Shown: positions 8,533 through 18,511 of the stretch, piece by piece
How positions within the stretch are numbered: position 1 is the first letter of the stretch
Layout: each line of letters starts with the position of its first letter
Source: DASWJZ01 sp963805325
Lineage (GTDB): Bacteria; Pseudomonadota; Alphaproteobacteria; Rhizobiales; Afifellaceae
DNA: 64,000 bases
Direction of reading: 5' to 3'
NCBI GenBank assembly: GCA_963805325.1
Contig: CAWDTS010000020.1
Coordinates: 124,001 to 188,000 of the forward strand
Position numbers and translations under genes: made by a program
Notes under the pieces: generated by a model
What the model was told of the DNA's origin: nothing
The model's database searches: none
The model's input: the letters and a program-made list of their open reading frames with translations, nothing else

Positions 8533-9495
8533 CTATTTGATCATCGCGGCGAGCGCCGCCATGCTGTCGCCGGACGCCTTGATGTAGGTGGAGGCTTCAT
8601 CCAGCGGCATCCACACGGGCGCGACGCCGTAACCCTTGGTGAATTCCAGCCACTCCTTGGACTTCGCCATGCCGCCGAAGATGTCCGCCAACTTGGTCAT
8701 CGTCGCGTCGGGCGTGTCCTTGGGTGCCCAAAGAGCCGTCCAGATGCTCAGATCGTAGGGGACGCCCGCATCCTTGAACGAGATCATCTTGCCGGGGAAT
8801 CCGTCGATCTTCAGATCGGTGGAGGCGACGAGGAAGACTGCCTCGCCGGCCTTGATCAGATCGAGGCCGGCGGGAGCGCCCGGCATCGCGGCGTCGATCT
8901 GGTCGCCCAGCAAGGCGGCCATGGTTGGTGCACCGCCGCCATAGGGGATGACGTTCACCTTGATGTCGAACGTGTGCTCGATGGCGACAACCGCCAACTG
9001 CTGTGGGCTACCCAGCGCCGGCACGCCGACGGTGATCTCGCCGGGCCGTGCACGTGCAGCGTCGACGAAATCCTGGAGGGTCTTCCAGCCCTTGCCCGGC
9101 CGCGTGAGCAGCCACGATCCGCGCGTGGCGAAGACGCCGATCGGGCGAAAGTCGGCAGCGCTGACGGGGACGTTCTGCTGAAAGAGCGGCAGGGTCACCA
9201 TGAAGGTGTCGACGACGAGCAGCGTTTGACCGTCGGCAGCAGCCTGCTTGGCCTTCAGAAGGCCGGTCACACCGCCCGCTCCAGTGACGTCCTCCACCAG
9301 GATGGTCTGATCGACATAATCGGCGGCGTGGGCCGTCAGCCCGCGCACGGCGACGTCCGTCGCGCCACCTGGCGCGAACGAGTTGATGATCCGGATGGGC
9401 TTGGTCGGGAAATCCTGGGCGAACGCTCCGCTCTGTGCGGTCGCACCGATCAGCATCGCTGCTGCTACCAATCTCGTGACTCTGGAAACTGACAT
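8533..9495 (-). CDS. tctC: Tripartite tricarboxylate transporter substrate-binding protein (TctC/Bug family)
   Basis: A 320-residue periplasmic protein with a Sec signal peptide (MSVSRVTRLVAAAMLIGATAQSGAFAQ). The Bug-family start DFPTKPIRIINSFAPGGATDVAVRGL is present, followed by VEDVTGAGGVTGLLKAKQAAADGQTLL. Bug proteins bind carboxylates and related small anions for the TctAB permease. Gene order here is tctB-tctA-tctC, with the binding protein last rather than first, 24 bp after tctA. The ligand is unknown; with the adjacent sulfatase, an anionic organosulfate is possible. Confidence 0.9.
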   Translation of the reverse strand: MSVSRVTRLVAAAMLIGATAQSGAFAQDFPTKPIRIINSFAPGGATDVAVRGLTAHAADYVDQTILVEDVTGAGGVTGLLKAKQAAADGQTLLVVDTFMVTLPLFQQNVPVSAADFRPIGVFATRGSWLLTRPGKGWKTLQDFVDAARARPGEITVGVPALGSPQQLAVVAIEHTFDIKVNVIPYGGGAPTMAALLGDQIDAAMPGAPAGLDLIKAGEAVFLVASTDLKIDGFPGKMISFKDAGVPYDLSIWTALWAPKDTPDATMTKLADIFGGMAKSKEWLEFTKGYGVAPVWMPLDEASTYIKASGDSMAALAAMIK

Positions 9496-9519
9496 CGTTT
9501 TCCTCCTTTGGGTTGTCTT

Positions 9520-11047
9520 TCAGGTTTGTTGCGGACTTCGATTGTTCGCCGGCAGGGACGACCGGCGCACGGCGCTGTGGGCGAGCCTCAGGACGATCAA
9601 CACCATGACGGCGATGCAGATCAGGGAGATCGGGCTGGTGAGAAAAACGGTGGGGTCCGCTCTTGATATCAGCAGAGCGCGGCGGAAATTGCTTTCGATC
9701 AACGGACCCAGAATGATCGCCAGCGCCATGGCTGGGATGGAAAAGTTGTAGCGCGTCATGAAATAGCCGACGACGCCGAAGCCGATGGCGACCGCCATTT
9801 CAAAGGTCGCGTTGGAGCTGGCGAAGGCGCCGACGAGGGAGAGAACCAGGACGCCGCCCAAAAGCATTCGCCGGTCGATGTAGAGAACGGAGACGAAGGG
9901 ACGCAGGAGCGCGAGCGCGGCGATGATCGTGGTGAAGTTGGCCATGCCCAAGGCCACCAGCACGCCATAGGCGACGTCCGGACTGTCGCGGAAGAAAAGC
10001 GGCCCTGGATGCAGCCCGTAGAGCACGAGGGCGCCGAGCATGATGGCGGTGGAGCCGTCACCGGGGATGCCGAGCGTCAGCATCGGCACGAAGGCACCTC
10101 CGGTCACGGCATTGTTCGCGGATTCGGGGCCTGCGACTCCCTCCGGGACGCCCTCGCCGAATTCGCGGTTCTCGAACTGCCCTTTGCGGGCGAGCCGGCG
10201 CCGGACATAGGCGTAGGAGAGCCAGCCCGCGGTATCGGAGCCGGCGCCAGGGATGACGCCGAGGACGGCGCCGATCACGCCGCCCACCGTCATGACGCGC
10301 CGCATCCTCCAGAGGTCGCGCAGCAGCGCCGGAAAATCGATGCGCGTGTTCTGGCGGGGCATTTTGCCGGGAGCAGATTCGGTCGGCACATCGGTGAGCA
10401 CGGTGGCGATGGCGAAGAGCCCGATGATGGCGGCCAGGAAGGGGAGCCCCCCGAGAAGCTGGTAATGGCCGAATGTCAGGCGGGGCGCCCCGGTCAGCTC
10501 ATCGAGCCCAACGGTCGAGGCGATCAGTCCCGCGGCAGCGGACATAAGCCCTTTCAGGAAGTCCTTGCCGCCAAGGCTGGCGACCACCATCAACGCGAGG
10601 ATGCCGATCGTGGCGAGGTCCGCGGCCGAGATGCGAACCGCATAGCGTCCGATGACGCCGACCAACGGCACGGCGACGAGCCAGCTCAACATGCCCCCGA
10701 AGAAGGACGCTCCGATCGACAGGCCGATGGCGCGACCGGCTTCGCCGCGCTGCGCCATCGGATAGCCTTCCATCGCGGTGGCTGCGGCGGCGGGCGTTCC
10801 GGGCGTACGGATCAGAATTCGCGGAATAGGCGCCGCCGGTCTTGGTGCCGACATAGACGCCGATAAGGATCATCAGCGCGGATATCGGCGGCATGCCGTA
10901 GGTGATGGGGATCAGAACGGCGAGCGCCATCGGCGACGACAGGCCGGGCAGGACGCCGACCAGAAGGCCGAGCGCGCTGCCGAGGAGCAGAAGCAGAAAA
11001 TTGTAAGGCTGGAACGTGGTCGCGAAGGCTTCGATGAAATGCAGCAT
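9520..11047 (-). CDS. tctA: Tripartite tricarboxylate transporter large permease TctA (one-base frameshift)
   Basis: A polytopic inner-membrane permease of about 508 residues. The TctA signatures are GSALGLLVGVLPGLSSPMALAVLIPITYGMPP and GVYVGTKTGGA before the break, then ILIRTPGTPAAAATAMEGYPMA, GVIPGAGSDTAGWLSYA and LTLGIPGDGSTAIMLGALVLYGL after it. The frame breaks at about 10828, where an extra base in GGCGCCTATTCC changes the conserved GGAIPRILIRTPGTP. Removing it restores a full-length TctA. ATG at 11047 has a GAAGG site; TTG at 11059 would overlap the tctB stop. The conservation of both halves argues against an old pseudogene. Confidence 0.87.
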
Positions 11048-11055
11048 CTCAGCCT

Positions 11056-11499
11056 TCAAACCGGAATGCGCAGCAGGAAGACGAAAAGGACATAGAAGGC
11101 TGCCGTCGCGACGACGCTGCCGATCAATGCCGTTGTCAGCGGCCTGATGCCGAAGGCGAGATAGCTGAGGAGGACAAGCCCGAAGGTCAGCACCGCGAAC
11201 GGGACGAGTTCGAAGAGGAAATAATAGGCGACGATCTGGATCGCGGCCGCGAGCGGCCTGCGGATGCGTGACCAGCTCCAGTCGTAGTCCCCGTGGCCGG
11301 TATGGCGACGCGTGGCGATCAGGAAAAGCCGCAACAGCGCCATCGATCCCAACGCCCCGGCGGCCAGGCGCGGGAAAGTCGCGGGCCCGATTTCGCCCAC
11401 CGTCGCAGTCGACAAGGATCGGGTTTGAACGAAGACGACAGCCGCGACCACGATTAGCGCCAGCATGACCGTCAGCTCGTGAATCGTCGCCTTCTGCAT
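11056..11499 (-). CDS. tctB: Tripartite tricarboxylate transporter small permease subunit TctB
   Basis: A 147-residue membrane protein with four predicted hydrophobic segments: LTVMLALIVVAAVVFVQT, FPRLAAGALGSMALLRLFLIA, AAIQIVAYYFLFELVPFAVLTFGLVLL and ALIGSVVATAAFYVLFVFLLRIPV. This is the usual length and layout of the poorly conserved TctB family. ATG at 11499 follows a strong GGGGGAGGAAAAG site. It is the first gene of the tctBAC-sulfatase-FGE unit and is divergent from a LysR gene. Confidence 0.85.
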   Translation of the reverse strand: MQKATIHELTVMLALIVVAAVVFVQTRSLSTATVGEIGPATFPRLAAGALGSMALLRLFLIATRRHTGHGDYDWSWSRIRRPLAAAIQIVAYYFLFELVPFAVLTFGLVLLSYLAFGIRPLTTALIGSVVATAAFYVLFVFLLRIPV

Positions 11500-11630
11500 G
11501 GCTTTTCCTCCCCCGGAAAAGTCGGCCGTTGAGCGCTGCTGCGATGTCCCTTCGTGCGGGGACTTGGAAATTGCGTTCCGACTTGGCGGTAGTCTGTGAT
11601 CCGGGACTCGTGACAGGAAAGTGGACTTTT

Positions 11631-11658
11631 TGTCAAGAATATGAAAATGGCTTTGACA
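11631..11658. promoter_or_regulatory. Inverted repeat in the LysR/tctB divergent region (candidate LysR operator)
   Basis: TGTCAA (11631-11636) and TTGACA (11653-11658) form an inverted repeat with a 16-base spacer. Its right arm touches the LysR ATG. The words TGACAGGAA also occur twice as direct copies, near 11611 and 11664. Position between a LysR gene and the operon it probably controls fits a regulator-binding or autoregulation site. No consensus check was possible. Confidence 0.35.
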
Positions 11659-12587
11659 TGACTGACAGGAATGCCTTTGTTCCACTTCGACACGCTGCAG
11701 TGCTCCTTGCGATTGCCGAGGGCGGCAGTATCAGTGCGGCTGCCGTCGCGATCGGCGCGACGCAATCCGCCCTGACGAAGGCCTTGCACCGCGCGGAGCA
11801 GGACTTCGGGCAGCCGCTTTTCGAGCGGCGGCCGCGAGGCGTCGTTCCGACTGAGATCGGTGCGGTGGTTCTGGACTACGCGCGGCTCATTCGGCGCCAC
11901 AGCCAGGAGGCGCTGAACGCGGTCGACGCGCTGAGCGACGTGCCGGGCACCATCGTCGTCGGAGCGGGCGCCTCCTTCCTGGATGCGCTCCTGCCGAGCG
12001 CGATCGCAAGGGTCGTTTCGAAACGGCCGGCCTCACGCATTCGGATGAAGGTCGATACCGTGGCGGCCCTGATGGAGAGTCTGCGCAACGGCGATCTCGA
12101 TCTGGTCTTCGTATCGGAGCTGCCGGGCATCTCCTCGATGCGAGATGTCGAATGGACGCCGCTCATCAACAACGAGATGGATATCGTTGCGCGCAAAGGT
12201 CATCCGTTGGTACGCAAGGGCGCGGTGACGATCGAGGACTTGCAGGGCTACGGCTGGGTACTTGGCGGCGAGACCGACCCGCAACAGCGCTACCTCAGCA
12301 GCGTCTTCCGCGCTCACGGAACCGTCCTTCCCGAGCCGACCGTGGAGACCCTGTCGCGGCCGGTCGCTCTTCAGATCGTCCGTCAGTCTGACCTGCTCAG
12401 CCTGATGCCCAACACCAGGACCTACTCGGACCAATCGGAGATAGCGCGCGTGAAATGTCCGATGGCGACCTGGGTTCGGGTCGCCGGGATCGCCGTCAAC
12501 AGGGGCGGCGTGCTGCCGCCCGTCGGAGAAGACCTGGTGCGCGAGATCAAGTCCGTCTGCGCGGAGCACAGCGGGGCTCTGCGGTGA
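11658..12587 (+). CDS. LysR family transcriptional regulator
   Basis: A 309-residue protein. The N-terminal winged helix-turn-helix (about residues 8-65) reads LRHAAVLLAIAEGGSISAAAVAIGATQSALTKALHRAEQDFGQPLFERRPRG, and a two-lobed effector domain follows (VVGAGASFLDALLPSAIARV, DLDLVFVSELPG). It is divergent from tctB and probably activates tctBAC-sulfatase-FGE. In-frame sequence upstream of 11658 lacks homology to the family start. Confidence 0.9.
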   Translation: MTDRNAFVPLRHAAVLLAIAEGGSISAAAVAIGATQSALTKALHRAEQDFGQPLFERRPRGVVPTEIGAVVLDYARLIRRHSQEALNAVDALSDVPGTIVVGAGASFLDALLPSAIARVVSKRPASRIRMKVDTVAALMESLRNGDLDLVFVSELPGISSMRDVEWTPLINNEMDIVARKGHPLVRKGAVTIEDLQGYGWVLGGETDPQQRYLSSVFRAHGTVLPEPTVETLSRPVALQIVRQSDLLSLMPNTRTYSDQSEIARVKCPMATWVRVAGIAVNRGGVLPPVGEDLVREIKSVCAEHSGALR

Positions 12588-12590
12588 GCC

Positions 12591-14148
12591 TCAGCCTGCC
12601 CGACAAAACAGCGGAGAGGACCAGGCATACTGACCGTTCGCCTGCCGGATGCGGACATAGACGCTCTCGCCGTCGGAAATCGCGCCGAGCGGCACGCTGC
12701 CCTGCCACTGCCATTCATGGGGGCGCGGGAGAGGATGGAAGCGAAAGGCGGGGCTGTCTATCGCCCCGATGTTGCCCGACAAGGCTCCTTCAAGCAGGCG
12801 ATCGACAGACGTTTTGACCGTCAATGCGCCGAAGTCGGCTTCAATGCTGGCGTCCGGAGACAGGCTCACATGGAGGGCGATCGACTGCGTCGTCGGTGTC
12901 CTGTTGTTTGGATTTGCCGCGGCGACGACGACTGAAGCGCACCTCATCTCCGCTGCATTCGAATTCGGCGGCCTCCGCATCGTCCTCGCCGCCTTCGAGC
13001 GGTGAGACGACCTCCAGCCCGCGCAGGCGCGGCTCGACCGCCAGAATCTCCCCGCCGGAGAGGCGGAGCCGGCCGTTCCAGCGATGCGTGGTGTTACGCT
13101 CGCCCCAACCCAGCTCCAGAACGAGTATCGTCTCCAGCCGCCCGTTCTCTTCGCCAATCGGGGACGGCGAAAGGGCGGGCGTGATGCGGGCGGCGATGTC
13201 GCCGTTTCGGATGACGTCGATCCCGTCGATGAAGCTCCCGCCGACAGCTTCGATCGCGATCGAGGCGTCGGACTGCGGCGGGACGATGCCGCCCTGCGCG
13301 GTGCCCCCGATGGTGGCGAACAGATGAATGCAGTCACCGGTCAGCGCGTTGGTTCGCCTCTCCGCTATGGCGTCCCAGATGGCGGTTCGCGTGTTTTCGC
13401 TCGCATAGACCGCCATCCGCCCATGACCGTAGGAGCCCGGGTAGGCGCTGTGATGGTCACTGTTTCCGACGACGCCGAAGATATGGCCGTCGCGCAGACC
13501 GTGCCGCATCGTGGAATGGCCATCGCTCGGGCCCATCGAATGCAGGTACGGGCGGTCGGTCAGCGATGTCTCGGCGCAGCCGTGCATCGAGATCATCTCG
13601 ACGATCGGCGACAAGCGGGGGTCGAAGCTCTTCCAGTTTATGCCGCGCGCGCCCTGGCGGTAGCCGATGTGGTGGGGGAACGCCATCGCACGGCCGGGAA
13701 GTTGCGCCTGGAACGCTGCAAGAAGCTTCGCCGGGCTGTCGGTCAGAATCATGTCGTGAGGAGACACGTCGCGATAGACGATCGTGTAGTCGCCATGCTC
13801 GCAGGAATGGATTTCGTAGCCCGGGAAGACGGTGAACGAGCCCGGCCGGTCATGCGCTGCCAGCGTCGCGAAATGGGACGGCCAAGACCGCCGCAGTTTC
13901 GCGAAGCCCTCGACGTGGAAAGCCACGATGTGAGCCACCCGCGGATCGTCGACCGGCATGTCGGGCCAGTGGGCGTGGCCGGTGACGGAGACGAAATCGA
14001 GCTGCCGTTGCGCCCGCCGAAGCGCGTCTTCCAGAGAGCCGTGTCCGTAGGAAAGGCCGCAATGGTTGTGGATGTCGCCAAACAGCGGACGCAGTCCATG
14101 TCTTGTAGCGGCGGGCGTCAGCCGCTCTGGCAGTCGTCGCTTCAACAT
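12591..14148 (-). CDS. PHP-like / DUF3604-type metal-dependent hydrolase (one-base frameshift)
   Basis: A predicted protein of about 518 residues with metal-ligand motifs in the order seen in PHP and DUF3604 proteins: GDIHNHCGLSYGHGS (residues 24-38), VSVTGHAHWPDM (55-64), GYEIHSCEHGDYTIVY, FPHHIG, EMISMHGCAE and VVGNSDHHSAYPGSYGHG. The C-terminal 170 residues look like beta-rich sequence. The frame breaks at about 12922-12932, where one extra base in a GTC/CGT run separates EVRFS from the conserved-looking VVAAANPNNRTP tail. It is convergent with the first LysR gene (3-bp gap) and is upstream of a second LysR. Reaction unknown; a phospho- or sulfoesterase role would fit the neighbourhood but is not shown. 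Confidence 0.65.
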
Positions 14149-14316
14149 CCGGTCACGGCTCCCAGCAAGCTCGCGTGAATGGGATTCCCCTGCTGATGCC
14201 AGTGGGCCGAATTGCTGCCCAAGTCGAATCGGCGGAGAGACGTGGCATGCCCATGGTATCCGAACAACCGAAACTTCCGCTAGCATTCATGGCGCAGGCG
14301 CGCACGCGGTGACGGG

Positions 14317-15223
14317 ATGGACATTCGTCAGCTTCAGTATTTCCTGAAAATCGCCGAGCGACGCAGCATTACGTCGGCGGCCGAGGAGCTGAACATCACT
14401 CAGCCCACGCTTGACGAAGAGTGTCCGGCTTCTGGAACAGGAACTCGGCGTTCCACTCTTCGAGCGGCTGCCGCGCGGCGTCGAGCTCACGCGCTTCGGC
14501 CATAGCCTCGTGCGACACGCGCAGGCCGTTCAGGTGCAGCTTGACGATGCCGTCGGAGAACTGGAGGGCCTGCGGAACGGCGCGGAGGGCCAGGTTCTGA
14601 TCGGGGCGGGGCCCGCATGGCTGAGGCGGCATCTGCCGCTGGCCGTTGCGCGCACCCTGTCCAGCCGCCCGCGGCTCAAGATCCATATCCTCGGAGGGTT
14701 TGATGAGGCGCTGCTCCGCGCGCTGCGGAGCGGCGAACTCGATTTCGTGGTCGCGGAGCTGCCGGGGGCCGAGATGGCGTCCGACCTGGAGATCACGCCT
14801 CTCACATCCGATGCGCTGGGCGTCGCCTGTCGAAAAGGCCACCCGCTTGCTGGCCGCAAGAAGATCGAGCTGAAGGCGCTACTGGCCTTTCCCTGGGTGC
14901 TGCCGGCGAACAACCCGCGCAGCCGCCGCAAGCTGGAATCGTTCTTCATTGCACGCGACATGACGCCGCCTGTTCCCGCGGTGGAAACGGAATCGATGGC
15001 GTTCGCGTTCGCCATGCTGCGCGCGTCCGACGCGCTCACCTACACGACCGCGAATACAGTTACGGATCCCGGAGGTTTGGGGCTGACCAGCCTTGATGTG
15101 CCAGCACTTCGCAGCCGCCGCGATGCCGGCATTATGCAGCGGCGCGGCACGAGGCTGTCGCCCGGAGCGCACTCCGTTGCCGAGGAGCTGAAGGCGATCT
15201 GCCGCGACGGGGAGGAAAACTGA
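14317..15223 (+). CDS. LysR family transcriptional regulator (one-base frameshift)
   Basis: A 301-residue LysR protein once one base is removed. The first 32 residues, MDIRQLQYFLKIAERRSITSAAEELNITQPTL, are in one frame. The rest, TKSVRLLEQELGVPLFERLPRGVELTRFGHSLV and the effector domain, is in another. An extra T at 14411-14412 breaks the recognition helix between QPTL and TKSV. As written, the DNA-binding domain would be lost. It lies just upstream of a CUT1 sugar transporter and sulfatase and probably controls them. Confidence 0.85.
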
Positions 15224-15322
15224 AGCCATTCATTCTGTCTATGGGTTGCTGACGATAATTCAGTTGTGGGCATGGATCGACCATGCGAGCTTGAGCCCAA
15301 CAAGCCTGTCAGGGAGGAATGC

Positions 15323-16681
15323 ATGACACGCAAATTCTGGAACGGATGGCGTCCTTCGCGGCGCGAGGCATTGCTCGGTGCCGGCGCAACGGCGCTGATG
15401 GCATCAACCCCGTTCGCGCGCGCGCAAAACGCGGCGCCGATCACCATCGTCATCAACCAGTCGCCTTGGTTCGACAGCTTCTCGAAGACCGTGCAGCTTT
15501 ACGAGCAGGAGAGCGGCAACAAGGTCAACCTCGACGTCAATCCCTTCGCCGGGTCTCTCGAGAAGCAGCGCAATTCGGTGCGCGCGTCGAGCGGCGACTA
15601 CGACATCCTGATCATGAACTCCGGCTGGTTCGCGGAGATGTATTTCGGTGGCTTCGTCACCGCGATCAGCGACATCGATCCGAGCTTCAAGCTCGACCCT
15701 GATCTCTTCACGCTCGGCGACACGATCTATTTCGATCCGGACAAGAAGACGATGACGCCGTCCGGCAAGCTGATGTCGGTGCCGATCCAGCCCAACATCC
15801 CGATGCTCTTCTATCGCGGCGATCTCTACAAGGAGAAGGGGCTGAAAGTCGTCGAGACCTTCGACGATCTGCTCGCGAACGCCAAGGCCCTGCACAATCC
15901 GCCGAAGATATACGGGATGGTGCAGCGCGGCGCGCGCGGGCCGAACACCGTCTCCTACGATTTCTATCCCTACCTGTTCGGCATGGGCGGGGCGGTCTTC
16001 AAGGATCAGACCGCGGGTGACTACTCGATCGTCCTGAACAACGACCAGGGCAAGGCCGCGCTCGACTACTATCTCACCCTTGCCAAGGAGGCCGGCCATC
16101 CGAAGACCGCCTCGCTTGACCAGGCGGAAATCATCCAGGCGCTCGTCACCGGTCACGCCGCGCATGCGAGCATGGTCATCGCGGCCTGGTCGCAGATGGA
16201 TGATCCGAACAAGTCGATCGTGGTCGACAAGATGGAATTCGCGCCGACGCCGCATGCGCCCGGACTTCCGCCCGGCCCGGCGCTCGGCCACTGGCTTGGC
16301 GGCATCTCCCACAACGTGCCCGACGACCGGAAGCGCGGCGCGGTGGAGTTCTTCCGCTGGTTCCAGACCAAGGACGCGCAGATCGCCAACGCCAAGGTCG
16401 GCGGCATCCCGCTCAACGCTTCCGTCTACGACGAGCCGATGGCGGAGGAGCGCCAGTTCCGCTGGATGAAGCCTCTCGCCGCCGCTCTTCCGCACGCGAT
16501 CAACCCCTACGCCTTCCCGGAGGCGAGCGAGGTTATCGCCGTGCTCGAGCTTGGGCTGAACCGCGCCATCGCCGGCGAGATAACATCGGCCGACGCTCTG
16601 AACAGCATGTCCGACGACATCTTCAAGGTGATGGAGAAATACAAGTACAAGACCGGCGAGCTCCCGCCGCTCAAGGCGTAG
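15323..16681 (+). CDS. CUT1-type sugar ABC transporter substrate-binding protein
   Basis: A 452-residue extracellular solute-binding protein (family 1). The N terminus has a Tat-like signal (SRREALLGAGATALMASTPFARA), suggesting export in folded form. The mature part has ITIVINQSPWFDSFSKTVQLYEQESGNKVNLDVNPFAGSLEKQRNSVRASSGDYDILIMNSGW, typical of oligosaccharide and glycerol-phosphate binders. ATG at 15323 follows GGGAGGAATGC. It is followed 12 bp later by two permeases but no ATPase gene. A glycan fragment or sulfated sugar is the likely ligand, given the sulfatase in the same operon (inference). Confidence 0.9.
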   Translation: MTRKFWNGWRPSRREALLGAGATALMASTPFARAQNAAPITIVINQSPWFDSFSKTVQLYEQESGNKVNLDVNPFAGSLEKQRNSVRASSGDYDILIMNSGWFAEMYFGGFVTAISDIDPSFKLDPDLFTLGDTIYFDPDKKTMTPSGKLMSVPIQPNIPMLFYRGDLYKEKGLKVVETFDDLLANAKALHNPPKIYGMVQRGARGPNTVSYDFYPYLFGMGGAVFKDQTAGDYSIVLNNDQGKAALDYYLTLAKEAGHPKTASLDQAEIIQALVTGHAAHASMVIAAWSQMDDPNKSIVVDKMEFAPTPHAPGLPPGPALGHWLGGISHNVPDDRKRGAVEFFRWFQTKDAQIANAKVGGIPLNASVYDEPMAEERQFRWMKPLAAALPHAINPYAFPEASEVIAVLELGLNRAIAGEITSADALNSMSDDIFKVMEKYKYKTGELPPLKA

Positions 16682-16693
16682 CGCGGAGGCGCG

Positions 16694-17635
16694 ATGAGCG
16701 TCTCCTCGCTTTCCGCCAGCGCGGCCGGCGGAAAGCCGTCGACGCGGGCGGGGACCGCGATGGACAATGAACGGCTCTGGCGCTGGGTCGCGTTCGGCCC
16801 GGCGCTGGCGCTCATGATCGGCATGAGCGTGCTGCCGCTCGCCAACCTGTTCGTGACGAGCTTTTACGACATCGCCTGGTCGGGCGGCGCCGCGCAATGG
16901 ACACCGGCGGGCCTGTCGCACTATCGCGCGCTGCCTGACGACACGCTGGTCCGCGCCGGGCTGGTCAACACGACGATGTTCGCGATTGGCGCGGTCGGCG
17001 GACAGATGGTGCTTGGGTTCTTCCTCGCGCTCCTGGTCAGCAGGGTGACGCGCGGGCGCGTGTTCTTCCGCGCCGCGTTCATCCTGCCGATCCTGATCCC
17101 GGGCATCGTCATCGGCGCGATCTGGAAGCTCATGCTCAATTTCGATTTCGGGCTGGTCAACCAGACGCTCAGCCTCGTCGGCATCGGTCCGTTCGACTGG
17201 CTCGGAGATGCGTCGACCGCGCTGCTCTCGATCATCGTCGTCGACATCTGGCACTGGACACCGTTCTGCTTCCTGCTTTTCCTCGCTGGGCTCGAATCGT
17301 TGCCGCAGGACATTTTCGAGGCGACCGAGATCGACGGCGCCACGATCTGGCAGGAACTGCGTTACGTCACGGTGCCGATGATGATCCCGACGATCCTCGT
17401 CACCTTCGCCTTCCGCCTGGTGCTCGCCTTCAAGGTCTTCGACGAGGTCTACCTTCTGACCAGCGGCGGGCCGGGCACTTCGACCGAGGTGATCAGCTTC
17501 ACACTCTACCAGCGCTTCTTCACCGAGGATCGCGTCGGCTACGGCGCCGCCATGTCGGTCGCGCTGATCTTTCTGATTTCGCTTCTGCTGGTCGTGGCGT
17601 TGTCGGCGGGACGAACGGCGAGGACCGCGTCGTGA
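16694..17635 (+). CDS. CUT1 sugar ABC transporter permease (MalF/UgpA type)
   Basis: A 313-residue inner-membrane permease with six main hydrophobic segments. The EAA coupling loop reads LPQDIFEATEIDGATIWQELRYVTVPMM (about 205-232). Members of this type pair with a MalG-type subunit. Its stop overlaps the next gene's GTG start as GTGA. ATG at 16694 follows a GGAGG site. Confidence 0.9.
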   Translation: MSVSSLSASAAGGKPSTRAGTAMDNERLWRWVAFGPALALMIGMSVLPLANLFVTSFYDIAWSGGAAQWTPAGLSHYRALPDDTLVRAGLVNTTMFAIGAVGGQMVLGFFLALLVSRVTRGRVFFRAAFILPILIPGIVIGAIWKLMLNFDFGLVNQTLSLVGIGPFDWLGDASTALLSIIVVDIWHWTPFCFLLFLAGLESLPQDIFEATEIDGATIWQELRYVTVPMMIPTILVTFAFRLVLAFKVFDEVYLLTSGGPGTSTEVISFTLYQRFFTEDRVGYGAAMSVALIFLISLLLVVALSAGRTARTAS

Positions 17636-18465
17636 ATTCGGTCAAGAGACTGCGCAGCTCGCTGATCATCTATGCCGTGCTGATTATCGCGACGGCCTTC
17701 GTCATCCTTCCGGTCATTTGGGTAGTGGCCGCCGGCTTCCGTACGCAGATATCGCTCCTTATGGGCGAGGTCACGTTCCACCCGGTGCTCATGAACTTTC
17801 GCGAGGTGCTCTTCTCGAAGACCTCCGACTTTCTGCTGAACTACCGAAACTCGCTAATCGTCGGGGTGCTCTCGACCGCACTTTGCCTAACCGCGGCGAC
17901 GCTCGCCGCCTGGTCGCTCGACCGGATGAACTGGCCGCGCTGGGTCGTGCATGTCTTCCTCGGCTGGGCGCTGGTCTTTCACATGATCCCGCCGATCGCG
18001 CTGGCAAGCGCCTGGTTCACGATGGAGCGCGCGCTCGGCCTCGACAACACGTTCACCGGCCTGATTCTCGCGCACGCGACGCTGAACCTTCCCATGGCGG
18101 TGTGGCTGATGGGCGTCTTCATCCGCGACGTCCCGAACGAGCTCGTCGAGGCGGCGCGGATCGACGGCGCCTCGCCGCCGCGCATCTTCACCAGCGTCGT
18201 GCTGCCGATCATCATGCCGGGTCTCGCCGCGACTACCGTGCTCTGCTTCGTGTTCAGCTGGAACGAGTTCGCCGTGGCGCTCAATCTGACCATGAAGCAG
18301 ACCGCGACCGTGCCGGTCGCCATCGCCAAGTTCGCGCAGGATTTCGAGATCCAGTACACGCAGATGGCGGCGAGCGCCGCGCTCTCGATCCTGCCCGCGC
18401 TCGTGCTTCTCCTGATCGGACAGCGCTACATCGTGAAAGGCCTGACCCAGGGCGCCATGAAATAG
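17632..18465 (+). CDS. CUT1 sugar ABC transporter permease (MalG/UgpE type)
   Basis: A 277-residue permease starting with GTG, coupled to the preceding permease by a 4-base overlap. It has PVIWVVAAGFRTQISLLMG near the start, the EAA loop VPNELVEAARIDGASPPRIFTSVVLPIIMPG, and the MalG-like C-terminal GQRYIVKGLTQGAMK. No ATP-binding subunit follows, so the system must borrow one, as many CUT1 importers share a MsmX/UgpC-like ATPase (established for other bacteria; inferred here). Confidence 0.9.
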   Translation: MNSVKRLRSSLIIYAVLIIATAFVILPVIWVVAAGFRTQISLLMGEVTFHPVLMNFREVLFSKTSDFLLNYRNSLIVGVLSTALCLTAATLAAWSLDRMNWPRWVVHVFLGWALVFHMIPPIALASAWFTMERALGLDNTFTGLILAHATLNLPMAVWLMGVFIRDVPNELVEAARIDGASPPRIFTSVVLPIIMPGLAATTVLCFVFSWNEFAVALNLTMKQTATVPVAIAKFAQDFEIQYTQMAASAALSILPALVLLLIGQRYIVKGLTQGAMK

Positions 18466-18511
18466 CGCCCGTCACATTCGCACCTATACCTCATCGTCCA
18501 CCGGAGCTCGC

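Noticed and set aside
15404..17254. 616-codon minus-strand frame across the CUT1 SBP and permease genes
   Set aside because: Antisense shadow of two recognisable transporter genes; no ribosome-binding site and low-complexity residue content.
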